Numbered from the stretch's first letter, positions 19,829 through 27,647 are shown. The stretch: 64,000 bases of DNA from an uncultured Paracoccaceae bacterium (GCA_913060475.1 CAJXSD010000008.1:52181-116180), one strand, 5' to 3'. Numbers and translations are program-made. The notes: a model not told the origin generated them from the sequence alone.

Positions 19829-21610
19829 ATGAAACTAAACCTGACGCTGTCAGCAGCTTTGCTGGCAACCACTGCCCCCGTTTACGCCCAAGATATTATT
19901 GAATTGGACGAAATCACCGTAACTGCGGGTTATACAGACACAAACATCAACGATACAGGCGCCAGCGTGTCGGTGTTGCAATCCGATGATCTGAACGCAG
20001 CAACAACCAGCATTGTGCAAACTTTTGAAACCGTGCCAGGCGTATCACTGACCACATCGGGCGGTTTGGGCACCCAAACCTATATGACGGTGCGCGGATT
20101 GAACCAAAATTACATCGCCGTGCGCGTGGATGGAATGGATGTAACCGATCCATCGCTGCCAACGGCCGCATTTGATTTTGGGGGCCTGAACGGTATGGGA
20201 TTTGGCCAGGTCGAGTTCCTGAAAGGATCCCAATCCGCGATCTTTGGGTCAGAGGCCGTCGCAGGCGTGATCAATTTGAAAACACTGTCGTCAAATGAAA
20301 TTGGCGAACGGGGCACGCTGACAGTCGAAACCGGATCCTATGGCACCATTGCCGCCGGTTTGACATTCGAGAAAGTCAGCGAAACAGGTTCAGCCGCGAT
20401 TGCCCTGTCACATGTGGAAACTGATGGGTTTTCAGCCAAAAAAACCGGCGTTGATAGCAATGAGGCAGATCCATACAACGGCGACCAACTGCGTGTGTCA
20501 CTGGAACATGCGTTGACAGACACTGCGGAATTCACATTTGCGGCCATGGTCGCATCCGAAGACGTCTATTACGATTTTGGATCGCCTGCCACAGATACAA
20601 ACACACGCGATACGACAACATATCGCACAGGATTGCGATTTGATACGGGTGCCACCCAGCATGAGATTTCCTTTGGCAAAGGCAACTTTGAACGGGAATA
20701 TTCGTTTGGTGTTTATGATGGCGATCGTACAGACCTGGAATATCAAGGGTTAACATTTTTTGGCGCGACCTCGGTCAGCTATGGCATCGCCTCGTCACAA
20801 GAGTCGTTTACATCATTCGGGATGACAAACACTGATTTCGAAAACAGTGCCTTTGCCGAGGCGACAACATCCCTGTCAAACGCAGCCACTGTCAGTGCCG
20901 CGGTGCGTCACACCAAGTCGGGCGATTTTGGATCAAACACATCCTACCGCGTGGCGGGCATTTATGAAATGTCTGAAAACACGCGCCTGCGCGCAATGGC
21001 GGGTACTGGGTATCGTGCCCCATCCCTGTCCGAACGTTTTGGTTTTGGCGGTGATCCAACACTAACACCAGAAACAAGCCAGACACAGGAATTGGGGATT
21101 GAACATAGCTACGCAAACGGGTCCGTTGTGCGCGCAACCCTGTTTAATTCGCAGGTCAAAAACTTGATCCAATCGGATGCGAATTTCAATCTGTTCCAAG
21201 ACAACACAACCCGCAAAGCCAAGGGGATCGAACTGTCTGGCCAGTGGATTGTGACCGATCGGATCACAGTCGGCGGCAGCTATACCTATACGGACGCGAA
21301 AAATGGGGCCGACACAGCGGCGCGCGTGCCAGGGCATGACATTTCGGTAAACGTTGATGCACAGCTAACGGCCAAAGCAAACGCCAGCCTGAGTGTGAAC
21401 CACATCATGGATTACACCGACTTGGTCGCTGGATCCGTTGTGGATATGCCCGACTATACCGTCGTAAACCTATCGGCCAGCTATGATGTGACAGACACAT
21501 TGCAGGGCTATGTGCGCGTGCAAAACCTGATGGATGAGGATTACGAAACCATCACCGGTTACAACACAGGCGGGCGGCAGATGTTCGCGGGTGTTCGTGC
21601 GTCCTTCTAA
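19829..21610 (+). CDS. btuB: TonB-dependent vitamin B12 receptor
   Basis: Outer-membrane gated barrel that takes up cobalamin. The 593-residue protein has a signal peptide ending VYA/QD (1-20), a TonB box DEITVTA (27-33), a plug domain (about 40-155, with VRGLNQNYIAVRVDGMDV and KGSQSAIFGSEAVAGVINL) and a beta-barrel ending in the usual C-terminal Phe. The frame is open upstream, but the ATG at 19829 has GGAG and GGG before it and gives the signal peptide. The riboswitch upstream and the B12-type ABC genes downstream point to cobalamin rather than iron-siderophore transport. Confidence 0.92.
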   Translation: MKLNLTLSAALLATTAPVYAQDIIELDEITVTAGYTDTNINDTGASVSVLQSDDLNAATTSIVQTFETVPGVSLTTSGGLGTQTYMTVRGLNQNYIAVRVDGMDVTDPSLPTAAFDFGGLNGMGFGQVEFLKGSQSAIFGSEAVAGVINLKTLSSNEIGERGTLTVETGSYGTIAAGLTFEKVSETGSAAIALSHVETDGFSAKKTGVDSNEADPYNGDQLRVSLEHALTDTAEFTFAAMVASEDVYYDFGSPATDTNTRDTTTYRTGLRFDTGATQHEISFGKGNFEREYSFGVYDGDRTDLEYQGLTFFGATSVSYGIASSQESFTSFGMTNTDFENSAFAEATTSLSNAATVSAAVRHTKSGDFGSNTSYRVAGIYEMSENTRLRAMAGTGYRAPSLSERFGFGGDPTLTPETSQTQELGIEHSYANGSVVRATLFNSQVKNLIQSDANFNLFQDNTTRKAKGIELSGQWIVTDRITVGGSYTYTDAKNGADTAARVPGHDISVNVDAQLTAKANASLSVNHIMDYTDLVAGSVVDMPDYTVVNLSASYDVTDTLQGYVRVQNLMDEDYETITGYNTGGRQMFAGVRASF

Positions 21611-22415
21611 ACTGATAGCTTTGGTGGCGGCCCTGTTGTTCGGGGTCGCCCCGATTTATGGCAACCCACAGCGTGTGGTGTCGCTAAATCTGTGTACCGA
21701 TCAGCTGTTGATGTTATTGGCAGATGCGGATCAGATTGCATCGCTGTCCAAAATCGCAACCGACCCACGCACATCCCCCATGGCCCAGCGCGCCCAAGAA
21801 TTCCCCATAAATTCTGGCGATGCCGAAGAAATCTTTATGCAGGCCCCTGATTTGGTACTGGCCGGCACCTATACCGAACAGGGTACCGTGCAAATGCTGC
21901 GATCCTTGGGGATTGCGGTTGAAATTTTTGCGCCTGAACAGAACTTTGACGATATACGCCAAAACATCGCCCGTATGGGCCAGCTGTTGGGCAATCCACA
22001 GCGGGCCGATACTATGCTGCGCGATTTTGAGGGTCGTTTGGCCCAGTTAACAAACGGGATCACCCAACGCCCCCGCGCCGCGCTCTATTCTGCGAATGGT
22101 TATACCACGGGGGCTGAAACCATGGCGGGCCATATTTTATCTGCAGCAGGGTTTGACAATATCGCGACCGAAGCAGGCATCAGCTGGGGCGGCACATTGC
22201 CACTGGAAACCTTGGTCATGTTGCAACCCGATTTGGTCATCACAGGATCAACCTATCCCGGCCATTCCCGATCCGAAGAAATCCTGCGCCACCCTGCCCT
22301 GACACCGCTAAAATCAATCACACAAACAGGGGCAAAATGGGTCTGCGGCACCCCGGCCGTTTTGGATGCCGTGGCGGATTTGCAACGCGCCCACCCCGAC
22401 AAAGGAGCCAAGTAA
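21597..22415 (+). CDS. btuF: Periplasmic cobalamin-binding protein of ABC importer (BtuF-type)
   Basis: A class III substrate-binding protein, ~272 residues. A signal peptide (LIALVAALLFGVAPIYG) is followed by RVVSLNLCTDQLLMLL, the start typical of BtuF/FhuD-like folds, and by the second lobe with SWGGTLPLETLVMLQPDLVI. The likely start is the GTG at 21597, inside the btuB 3' end (14-base overlap); a GTG two codons earlier is possible and neither has a strong ribosome site. Cobalamin as ligand is inferred from the operon. It would hand B12 from BtuB to the permease. Confidence 0.85.
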   Translation: MRPSKLIALVAALLFGVAPIYGNPQRVVSLNLCTDQLLMLLADADQIASLSKIATDPRTSPMAQRAQEFPINSGDAEEIFMQAPDLVLAGTYTEQGTVQMLRSLGIAVEIFAPEQNFDDIRQNIARMGQLLGNPQRADTMLRDFEGRLAQLTNGITQRPRAALYSANGYTTGAETMAGHILSAAGFDNIATEAGISWGGTLPLETLVMLQPDLVITGSTYPGHSRSEEILRHPALTPLKSITQTGAKWVCGTPAVLDAVADLQRAHPDKGAK

Positions 22416-23392
22416 TGCGGCTGTTTCCTATCCTGTCGATCCTACTGATGCTGCTGTTTTGTGCGTCACTGCTGGTGGGGCACACAACGGCCAGTATCGG
22501 CGACAGCCTGTCTGCGCTGATCACTGGCGATGGCCCCTTGGGCACTGTGATGCAGGACATCCGCCTGCCCCGTGCGATTTTGGCGGTTCTGGTCGGCGGC
22601 ACATTGGGTTTGGCGGGTGCCGCGATGCAAGGGTATTTGCGCAATCCCTTGGCCGAACCCGGATTAATTGGGATATCTGGCGCGGCCTCCTTGGGGGCGG
22701 TTCTATCATTGCAAACGGGGTTTGCGGGTCTGTTCTGGCTGGCCTTGCCCCTGTCGGCCTTGGGCATGTCGGTCTTGGCGGTTTTGGGCATTTTGGTTCT
22801 GGCGGGCCGTCAGGGCCGATCGCTGAGCTTGATTTTAGCAGGCATCGCCATCAGCGCATTGTCGGGGGCAATGACATCGCTGGTCCTGAACCTGTCGCCC
22901 AACCCCTATGCCACAGCGGAAATTGTGTTTTGGATGATGGGATCACTGTCGGACCGTTCCTTTGACCACGTCTGGATTGCGCTGCCATTTTGCATCATCG
23001 GGGGCGCGATGGTCCTATCCTTGGGCCCCGCGCTGAACGCCCTATCCCTGGGCGAAGATACCGCCGCGACCATGGGTATTCATCTGGCCCGTACCCGTCT
23101 GACGTTGGTCATCGGTGTGGCCGCAATGATCGGTGCCACGACTGCCGTTGCTGGGGCGGTGGGATTTGTCGGTTTGGTTATTCCCCATATCCTGCGCCGT
23201 TGGGTTGGGGCGCGGCCGTCGACCTTGATGGGGGCCTCGGCCCTTGGGGGGGCAGTGATGATCTTGGCCGCGGATTTATTGGTGCGGCTGGTACTGCCCG
23301 ACCGCGATCTGAAACTGGGCGTTGTGATGGCCATTTTGGGCGCGCCGCTGTTTTTACATCTGATTTATAAAACACGGGCGGACCTGTCATGA
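22415..23392 (+). CDS. btuC: Cobalamin ABC transporter permease (BtuC/FecCD family)
   Basis: A 325-residue inner-membrane permease with about nine or ten helices. Family signatures: RLPRAILAVLVGGTLGLAGA, MQGYLRNPLAEPGLIGISG and the cytoplasmic coupling segment GFVGLVIPHILRRWVG. The ATG at 22415 overlaps the btuF stop (TAATG), with AAAGGAG about ten bases upstream. It forms a channel with the ATPase encoded next. Confidence 0.92.
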   Translation: MRLFPILSILLMLLFCASLLVGHTTASIGDSLSALITGDGPLGTVMQDIRLPRAILAVLVGGTLGLAGAAMQGYLRNPLAEPGLIGISGAASLGAVLSLQTGFAGLFWLALPLSALGMSVLAVLGILVLAGRQGRSLSLILAGIAISALSGAMTSLVLNLSPNPYATAEIVFWMMGSLSDRSFDHVWIALPFCIIGGAMVLSLGPALNALSLGEDTAATMGIHLARTRLTLVIGVAAMIGATTAVAGAVGFVGLVIPHILRRWVGARPSTLMGASALGGAVMILAADLLVRLVLPDRDLKLGVVMAILGAPLFLHLIYKTRADLS

Positions 23393-24156
23393 CGCTGCTA
23401 AGTCTCGAAAACCTATCAGTCCTGCGCGGGCAATGTCCTGTGGTGGATGATATCACGCTAAGCGTGCAGGCCGGTGAATTGATCGGATTGATCGGGCCCA
23501 ATGGTGCGGGCAAAACCACGCTGATGCGGGCGGCCCTGGGGTTGGTGCCACATAGGGGGCAATCATCCCTAACACGCATCCCCGCAGCCCAACGGGCCAA
23601 GCAGGCCGCATGGATCCCCCAGATGCGCGAAATCGCTTGGGGGCTAAGTGTGCGCGATGTGGTTGGTCTGGGCCGCAGCCCCTATGGCCCCGTGCGCCGT
23701 GATGACCCGAAAACACAGGCGGCGCTGGACCAATTGGGATTGACCAACTTTGCCGATCGCATCGCCGTTCAGCTGTCAGGCGGCGAACAGGCGCGGGTTT
23801 TGATCGCCCGCGCCCTGGCCCAAGATACACCCATCATCATGGCGGATGAACCAACGGCCAGCTTGGACCCGGCCAGCCAATTGACGACGTTACAAACCTT
23901 TGCCCAGCTTGCGGCGGGCGGTCATGGAATTATGGTGTCCCTGCATGATCTGGGCTTGGCGGCGCGGTACTGCCATAAATTGGCCCTGCTGCACCGCGGC
24001 CGATTGGTCGCCTTTGGACCGCCAGCATCGGTTCTGACACCGGCCAATTTGCGGGATGTGTTTATGATTGATGCACATTTCGAACACACGGACCAAGGTT
24101 TAATTTTCCAACCCCTGAATGTCATTCCCCCTGCGGGACAGAAAGGCGCAGAATGA
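23389..24156 (+). CDS. btuD: Cobalamin ABC transporter ATPase
   Basis: A 255-residue ATP-binding subunit: Walker A GPNGAGKT (36-43), Q-loop with WIPQMREIAW, signature LSGGEQARV, Walker B IIMADEPTASLDP and switch His in VSLHDL. It overlaps the permease stop by four bases (ATGA), as expected for a permease-ATPase pair. FecE/BtuD type. Confidence 0.92.
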   Translation: MTLLSLENLSVLRGQCPVVDDITLSVQAGELIGLIGPNGAGKTTLMRAALGLVPHRGQSSLTRIPAAQRAKQAAWIPQMREIAWGLSVRDVVGLGRSPYGPVRRDDPKTQAALDQLGLTNFADRIAVQLSGGEQARVLIARALAQDTPIIMADEPTASLDPASQLTTLQTFAQLAAGGHGIMVSLHDLGLAARYCHKLALLHRGRLVAFGPPASVLTPANLRDVFMIDAHFEHTDQGLIFQPLNVIPPAGQKGAE

Positions 24157-24752
24157 TTGATACACTGTCCCAGGCCCTAAACACGGGCGGTCCAGCCCTG
24201 TGGGCGATTTTTGTTCTCTCAATCGTGCTCAGCGCGGTGAGCATGTGGAAATTGTCCCATTTCGCCCGTTTGGGCATCTGGCAGCGCAAAGCGGCCCAGA
24301 CCATCGCCGCAACAGGAACAATACCACAAATGCGCCCGCCCACGGATCTGCGGTCTGTGATCCTGATCCGCACGATTGCCGCATTGGAACACCCCAATTA
24401 TTCCCAAGACATGGCCAAAGAGGAATGCGCGCGTGTGGCAAACCAACAGTTACACAGCGCCCGTCAGGGGTTGCGGTTGATTGATTTGATCGTCACCATT
24501 GCCCCGCTGATCGGATTGCTAGGTACAGTTTTGGGCATGATCGATGCGTTCCAAGCCCTGCAAGACAGCGGCACCCAAGCCGACCCTGCTGCATTGGCCG
24601 GCGGCATATGGGAAGCTTTGCTGACAACCGCCGCAGGCATGGCCGTTGCAATCCCGGCTTCAGTCTTGCTCAGTTGGTTCGACAGTACCATCGCCAATGT
24701 TCAGGCCGACATCGAAGATATGGCAACACGTCTGTTTTTATCCCAGAAATAA
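24153..24752 (+). CDS. exbB: ExbB-type proton channel (MotA/TolQ/ExbB family)
   Basis: A 199-residue inner-membrane protein with an N-terminal helix, a cytoplasmic loop and two C-terminal helices. The family core is visible: LIDLIVTIAPLIGLLGTVLGMIDAF and WEALLTTAAGMAVAIPA. It uses the proton gradient with ExbD to energise TonB. The start overlaps the ATPase stop by four bases, so it belongs to the riboswitch operon. Confidence 0.88.
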   Translation: MIDTLSQALNTGGPALWAIFVLSIVLSAVSMWKLSHFARLGIWQRKAAQTIAATGTIPQMRPPTDLRSVILIRTIAALEHPNYSQDMAKEECARVANQQLHSARQGLRLIDLIVTIAPLIGLLGTVLGMIDAFQALQDSGTQADPAALAGGIWEALLTTAAGMAVAIPASVLLSWFDSTIANVQADIEDMATRLFLSQK

Positions 24753-24753
24753 C

Positions 24754-25146
24754 ATGATCACTCTGCCGCCCCCAGCCCCCAGAAAACGGCCCAGTCTAAC
24801 CCCCATGATTGATGTGGTGTTTTTGTTGCTGGTGTTTTTTATGCTGGCCGCGCGGTTCGGCACAGATGTGGTGATCGATCTGACCACATCCAGTGGGACA
24901 GGCTCCAGCACCGATTATCAGGGGCCGCCCCGGCTGGTCACACTGATCGGACAGGGGCGCGTTCAACTGAACGGGTTTGACATTGCCTTGGACAATTTGG
25001 GCGATGCCTTGGGCGCGTTGATGGCGGCCCCCAGTGATGCGGTTATCGTCCAGACGACCCCCACGGCGACAACGCAGGATGTTGTCGATACAATCACGGC
25101 ATTGCGCCCCCATGGTATTGAAACCATCATTCTGGCGGGCCAGTGA
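24754..25146 (+). CDS. exbD: ExbD/TolR-type energiser subunit, copy 1
   Basis: A 130-residue protein: short cytoplasmic tail, one membrane helix carrying the conserved aspartate (LTPMIDVVFLLLVFFMLA) and a periplasmic domain. Start at 24754, one base after the exbB stop. It works with ExbB to drive TonB. Confidence 0.87.
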   Translation: MITLPPPAPRKRPSLTPMIDVVFLLLVFFMLAARFGTDVVIDLTTSSGTGSSTDYQGPPRLVTLIGQGRVQLNGFDIALDNLGDALGALMAAPSDAVIVQTTPTATTQDVVDTITALRPHGIETIILAGQ

Positions 25147-25147
25147 T

Positions 25148-25552
25148 ATGCGGATCAAACCCTATCCCCCCAGACCTGCCCGCGAAAACATTGTTCCAAT
25201 GATCAATGTTGTGTTTTTATTGCTGATCTTTTTCCTGATTACATCGACCTTGGCCCCTAGACCAGATCGCCCGATCATACCCCCCACGGTGGACAACCCC
25301 ACAGACGCACACGAACGGGCCAGTGATCCAAATTACGTATTTCTGCCGTCGGATGGCACCCTGATCTATCTTGGGCATCAGGATGACGCGGCTTGGGCCA
25401 GCCTATCGGAAAACGCGCCCAGCCCGATTATCATTCAGGCCGACCATGCCCTGCCCGCGGCAACATTGATCAGTATCATTGCACGTCTGGAACAACTGGG
25501 CCTGGGGCCTGTGCAAATGGTCATTGATCCGACCGGGGACCCTAAGTCATGA
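25148..25552 (+). CDS. ExbD/TolR-type energiser subunit, copy 2
   Basis: A 134-residue homologue of the preceding gene, with IVPMINVVFLLLIFFLITS as its only helix. The helix has Asn (MINVV) where copy 1 has Asp (MIDVV). Since that Asp is the proton-linked residue in ExbD/TolR, this copy may be a structural partner in a mixed dimer rather than a proton-handling subunit; that is inference. It begins one base after the copy 1 stop and overlaps tonB by four bases. Confidence 0.85.
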   Translation: MRIKPYPPRPARENIVPMINVVFLLLIFFLITSTLAPRPDRPIIPPTVDNPTDAHERASDPNYVFLPSDGTLIYLGHQDDAAWASLSENAPSPIIIQADHALPAATLISIIARLEQLGLGPVQMVIDPTGDPKS

Positions 25553-26550
25553 AACTGGCAGACTGGGTCATATTTGGCGGTCTGGCCCTGGGGGCACATG
25601 TGGCGGTGATCGTCTGGACCAATCCACCACAGGGGGCGGACGCCGGATCGGGCGGGACACAGGGGGCAGACAGCGTATCCGTCACAGCCGCCACGCCACA
25701 AATCGCGACGATGGTTGCCAAGTGGACGCAAACACCCCAGATCACCGAGGATATGCGCCCCTTACACCAGCCGCACCAACCGCAGCCCGACACGTCGATC
25801 GATCGGATGTCACTGGATCGTCCAACCGATCCGCCTGTTGCACCGCAGCGGCCTGCACCATTGGTGGGGGCAGCGCGGGACACATCACCCCAAGCGCCCG
25901 AACCTATGACGCAGGCCCCAATCTTACCGTCAGACATCGCAGCGTCCCCCATCCCATCGGTTCCAACCAAATCTGATCTTGCACCGCGCGTGCAGCCGGC
26001 GGCCCGCACACCTGATGTTCAGGTCCCCAAACCGCCCCGTCAAAACACCGTGACCCTACCGCCTGCAACACCGCCCCAATTGGATACGGCCACCGCAGAC
26101 CCAATTGTGCCGCCTGCCCCGCAATCCATTCCGGGCACGCGGCCCAAACCACGGCCCGCCAGCGCCCCCCAAATCGCGCAGACGGCCAAGGGCAGCGGGA
26201 ACACATCACAGGCGTCGATCTCCACGAAACCCAAATCTGCCACCGCATCAGGGTCCAACGCCCAGCAAAAGTCGGACCTTGCCACATGGAAAACGCAAAT
26301 TCGCAACGCGATTGAGCGCAAGAAATTTTATCCCAAACGAACACGCGCCCGTGGACGTGTCGTGATACGGGTGTCCGTTTCACAAAATGGGGATCTGTTA
26401 AAGGCATCGGTGGACGTGTCGTCAGGATTTGGTGTCATTGATCGCGCCGCACTGGCCGCGGTTCAGCGTGCCCGTTTCCCACAGGCGCCAGAATCATTGC
26501 AAGACCCACAATATATTTTCCGAATCCCGATCAAAATGGGCCCAAATTAA
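25549..26550 (+). CDS. tonB: TonB-family energy transducer
   Basis: A 333-residue protein with an N-terminal anchor (6-24, WVIFGGLALGAHVAVIVW), a long Pro/Gln/Thr-rich periplasmic linker (~30-230) and a C-terminal TonB domain starting at KTQIRNAIERKKFYPKRTR and containing GRVVIRVSVSQNGDLL. It would contact the TonB box of the BtuB in the same operon. It is the last gene; no clear intrinsic terminator follows. Confidence 0.88.
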   Translation: MKLADWVIFGGLALGAHVAVIVWTNPPQGADAGSGGTQGADSVSVTAATPQIATMVAKWTQTPQITEDMRPLHQPHQPQPDTSIDRMSLDRPTDPPVAPQRPAPLVGAARDTSPQAPEPMTQAPILPSDIAASPIPSVPTKSDLAPRVQPAARTPDVQVPKPPRQNTVTLPPATPPQLDTATADPIVPPAPQSIPGTRPKPRPASAPQIAQTAKGSGNTSQASISTKPKSATASGSNAQQKSDLATWKTQIRNAIERKKFYPKRTRARGRVVIRVSVSQNGDLLKASVDVSSGFGVIDRAALAAVQRARFPQAPESLQDPQYIFRIPIKMGPN

Positions 26551-26757
26551 TTCCGCGGCACTTCCCCCAGCATTTATAACAGTTTTGTGACTGATTGCAC
26601 GGGCTGCATAGCAGACAGTCCGCGCACAAAAACCTTGCACGTTTTACGCGAAGTGCGGCCCCCGAAAATTCCACATCCACGACTTTTGCACAAATTTTGG
26701 GATTTTTATTAATTAAAACCATGCGCTTGCCGCATAGCAGCATTGCCAAACTGATTA

Positions 26758-26786
26758 TTGTGCAATTGCAGCATAAGGTCCATATT
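26758..26786 (+). promoter_or_regulatory. Candidate heat-shock-sigma-like promoter of the DUF1127-sRNA unit
   Basis: TTGTGC (26758-26763), a 17-base spacer and CATATT (26781-26786). The -10 resembles that of RpoH-type promoters known to drive the related locus in Rhodobacter sphaeroides. The rest of the 26551-26853 gap shows only an AT-rich upstream stretch and the short ORF below. Confidence 0.4.
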
Positions 26787-26811
26787 AGGTTCAACAGCGC
26801 AGGAAACGACG

Positions 26812-26841
26812 ATGAATGATAGCGCTAAACCGAAATGCTAA
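26812..26841 (+). CDS. Nine-codon upstream ORF ahead of DUF1127 gene
   Basis: ATG at 26812, peptide MNDSAKPKC, stop TAA at 26839-26841. It has a good ribosome site (AGGAAA about six bases upstream). Its stop runs into the AAAGGA that serves the next gene, so ribosomes ending here would cover or expose the DUF1127 start. Too short to judge by composition; its role could be coupling or regulation. Confidence 0.4.
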   Translation: MNDSAKPKC

Positions 26842-26853
26842 AGGATAGATGAA

Positions 26854-27069
26854 ATGGCATACGCAGTATCAACACAAGCAACAACCGCAACTCTGGTTGC
26901 ACGTCTGGCAAATGTTCTGGCCCAAGTGGCTGACCGCATGGAACGCCGCCGGGTTTACAAACAAACTGTTGCAGAACTAAGCGCGCTAAGCACACGCGAA
27001 TTGTCGGATCTGGGCATCGGCCGGTCAGAAATCCGCTCCATCGCTTTGGACGCGGCTGGCCTGAAATAA
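26854..27069 (+). CDS. DUF1127 small protein (CcaF1-like)
   Basis: A 71-residue basic protein. The C-terminal half is the DUF1127 helix pair: RRRVYKQTVAELSALSTREL followed by SDLGIGRSEIRSIAL. DUF1127 proteins are small alphaproteobacterial regulators; in Rhodobacter sphaeroides the one encoded just before the CcsR RNAs (CcaF1) is reported to bind RNA. The ATG at 26854 has AAGGA eight bases upstream. The four RNA hairpins begin only ten bases after its stop, so they probably come from the same transcript. Confidence 0.88.
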   Translation: MAYAVSTQATTATLVARLANVLAQVADRMERRRVYKQTVAELSALSTRELSDLGIGRSEIRSIALDAAGLK

Positions 27070-27078
27070 GAATTGCGT

Positions 27079-27104
27079 GACGGGCTCCTCCTCCCTTGCC
27101 CGTC
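27079..27104 (+). ncRNA. CCUCCUCCC-loop hairpin 1 (CcsR/cuckoo type)
   Basis: Stem GACGGG (27079-27084) pairs with CCCGTC (27099-27104); the loop is CTCCTCCTCCCTTG. The exposed CCUCCUCCC resembles the anti-Shine-Dalgarno end of 16S rRNA. First of four tandem copies. Confidence 0.85.
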
Positions 27105-27110
27105 CACATA

Positions 27111-27146
27111 GGTGATCAGACTTCCTCCTCCCTTAGAATGATCACC
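27111..27146 (+). ncRNA. CCUCCUCCC-loop hairpin 2
   Basis: Stem GGTGATCA (27111-27118) pairs with TGATCACC (27139-27146); the 20-base loop carries TTCCTCCTCCCTT. The stem sequence is unrelated to that of copy 1, while the loop motif is kept, the pattern expected of a conserved RNA. Confidence 0.85.
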
Positions 27147-27154
27147 GAAAACTT

Positions 27155-27167
27155 GGGCCCTAGGCCC
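27155..27167 (+). other. Short hairpin between RNA copies 2 and 3
   Basis: GGGCC-CTA-GGCCC can fold into a tight 5-bp stem. It lacks the CCUCCUCCC loop. It may separate the RNA units or stop an exonuclease. Confidence 0.4.
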
Positions 27168-27174
27168 GCATCAT

Positions 27175-27203
27175 AAACAGGCATCTCCTCCTCCCGCCTG
27201 TTT
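27175..27203 (+). ncRNA. CCUCCUCCC-loop hairpin 3
   Basis: Stem AAACAGGC (27175-27182) pairs with GCCTGTTT (27196-27203); the loop is ATCTCCTCCTCCC. Third copy of the series. Confidence 0.85.
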
Positions 27204-27208
27204 TAATC

Positions 27209-27252
27209 AAAACGGCGACGCTCCTCCTCCCTGCGTCGCCGTTTTTGTTTTT
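27209..27252 (+). ncRNA. CCUCCUCCC-loop hairpin 4, also the terminator
   Basis: Stem AAAACGGCGACG (27209-27220) pairs with CGTCGCCGTTTT (27234-27245); the loop is CTCCTCCTCCCTG. The strong GC stem is followed by TTTTTGTTTTT, so this copy also works as an intrinsic terminator for the DUF1127-RNA transcript. Confidence 0.88.
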
Positions 27253-27276
27253 GGGCATATATATTCTTGACGTTGC

Positions 27277-27561
27277 TCAGTGCAGCGTGGCGCGCCGGGC
27301 GTTGCGGCCTCCGCGACGCCCAACAGGCCTGCGATCAGCGCATGCCGCCTGTTTCAAAAAATCATAAAAATAGATGCCGGCCTGTGATGTCGCGGCGCGG
27401 TCGGTCAGATCATCCAAGGCCTGTTGCGCCGCACGGCGCGGGCAGGTTGTGACAGGCAGGGCAAAGACCCATTCCAAAAACCCCGCCTGCGCCGCGCCAT
27501 AGGATTGATCTTTGATGTTTGGAAACGCATTTAATGATGTTAGAATTGCGATGGCAGTCAT
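27277..27561 (-). CDS. Uncharacterised 94-residue protein downstream of a B12 riboswitch
   Basis: I do not recognise the family. The protein begins MTAIAILTSLNAFPNIKDQS, contains WVFALPVTTCPRRAAQQALD and a well-formed SQAGIYFYDFLKQAAC stretch, and ends in an Arg-rich tail (RRPVGRRGGRNARR). It has two cysteines and no clear membrane segment or signal peptide. The ATG at 27561 has GGGGGA seven bases upstream. A cobalamin riboswitch on the same strand precedes it, so its expression should fall when B12 is abundant. Codon use matches the neighbours. A role in cobalamin metabolism or in a B12-independent substitute reaction is inference only. Confidence 0.55.
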   Translation of the reverse strand: MTAIAILTSLNAFPNIKDQSYGAAQAGFLEWVFALPVTTCPRRAAQQALDDLTDRAATSQAGIYFYDFLKQAACADRRPVGRRGGRNARRATLH

Positions 27562-27602
27562 ATTTGATCCCCCATCTGTAAGTGTGATGCCTGGTAAATC
27601 AT
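27558..27602 (-). CDS. Fourteen-codon leader ORF between B12 riboswitch and 94-residue gene
   Basis: ATG at 27602, peptide MIYQASHLQMGDQI, stop TGA overlapping the next ATG (ATGA-type overlap). It has the best ribosome site of the region (AGAAGGA, seven bases upstream). The riboswitch may act on this start, with the following gene translated by coupling. Confidence 0.35.
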   Translation of the reverse strand: MIYQASHLQMGDQI

Positions 27603-27647
27603 TTCTAATCCTTCTGCCACACCCCGTGGCAAGGGACGGCAAAGGGT

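Noticed and set aside
25542..26009. 155-codon frame antisense to tonB
   Set aside because: An effect of the Pro-rich TonB linker read on the other strand as Gly/Ala/Arg-rich sequence.
27079..27252. CRISPR-like repeat array
   Set aside because: The repeated part is an 11-base loop with hairpin arms that differ each time; there are no spacers of constant length and no cas genes.
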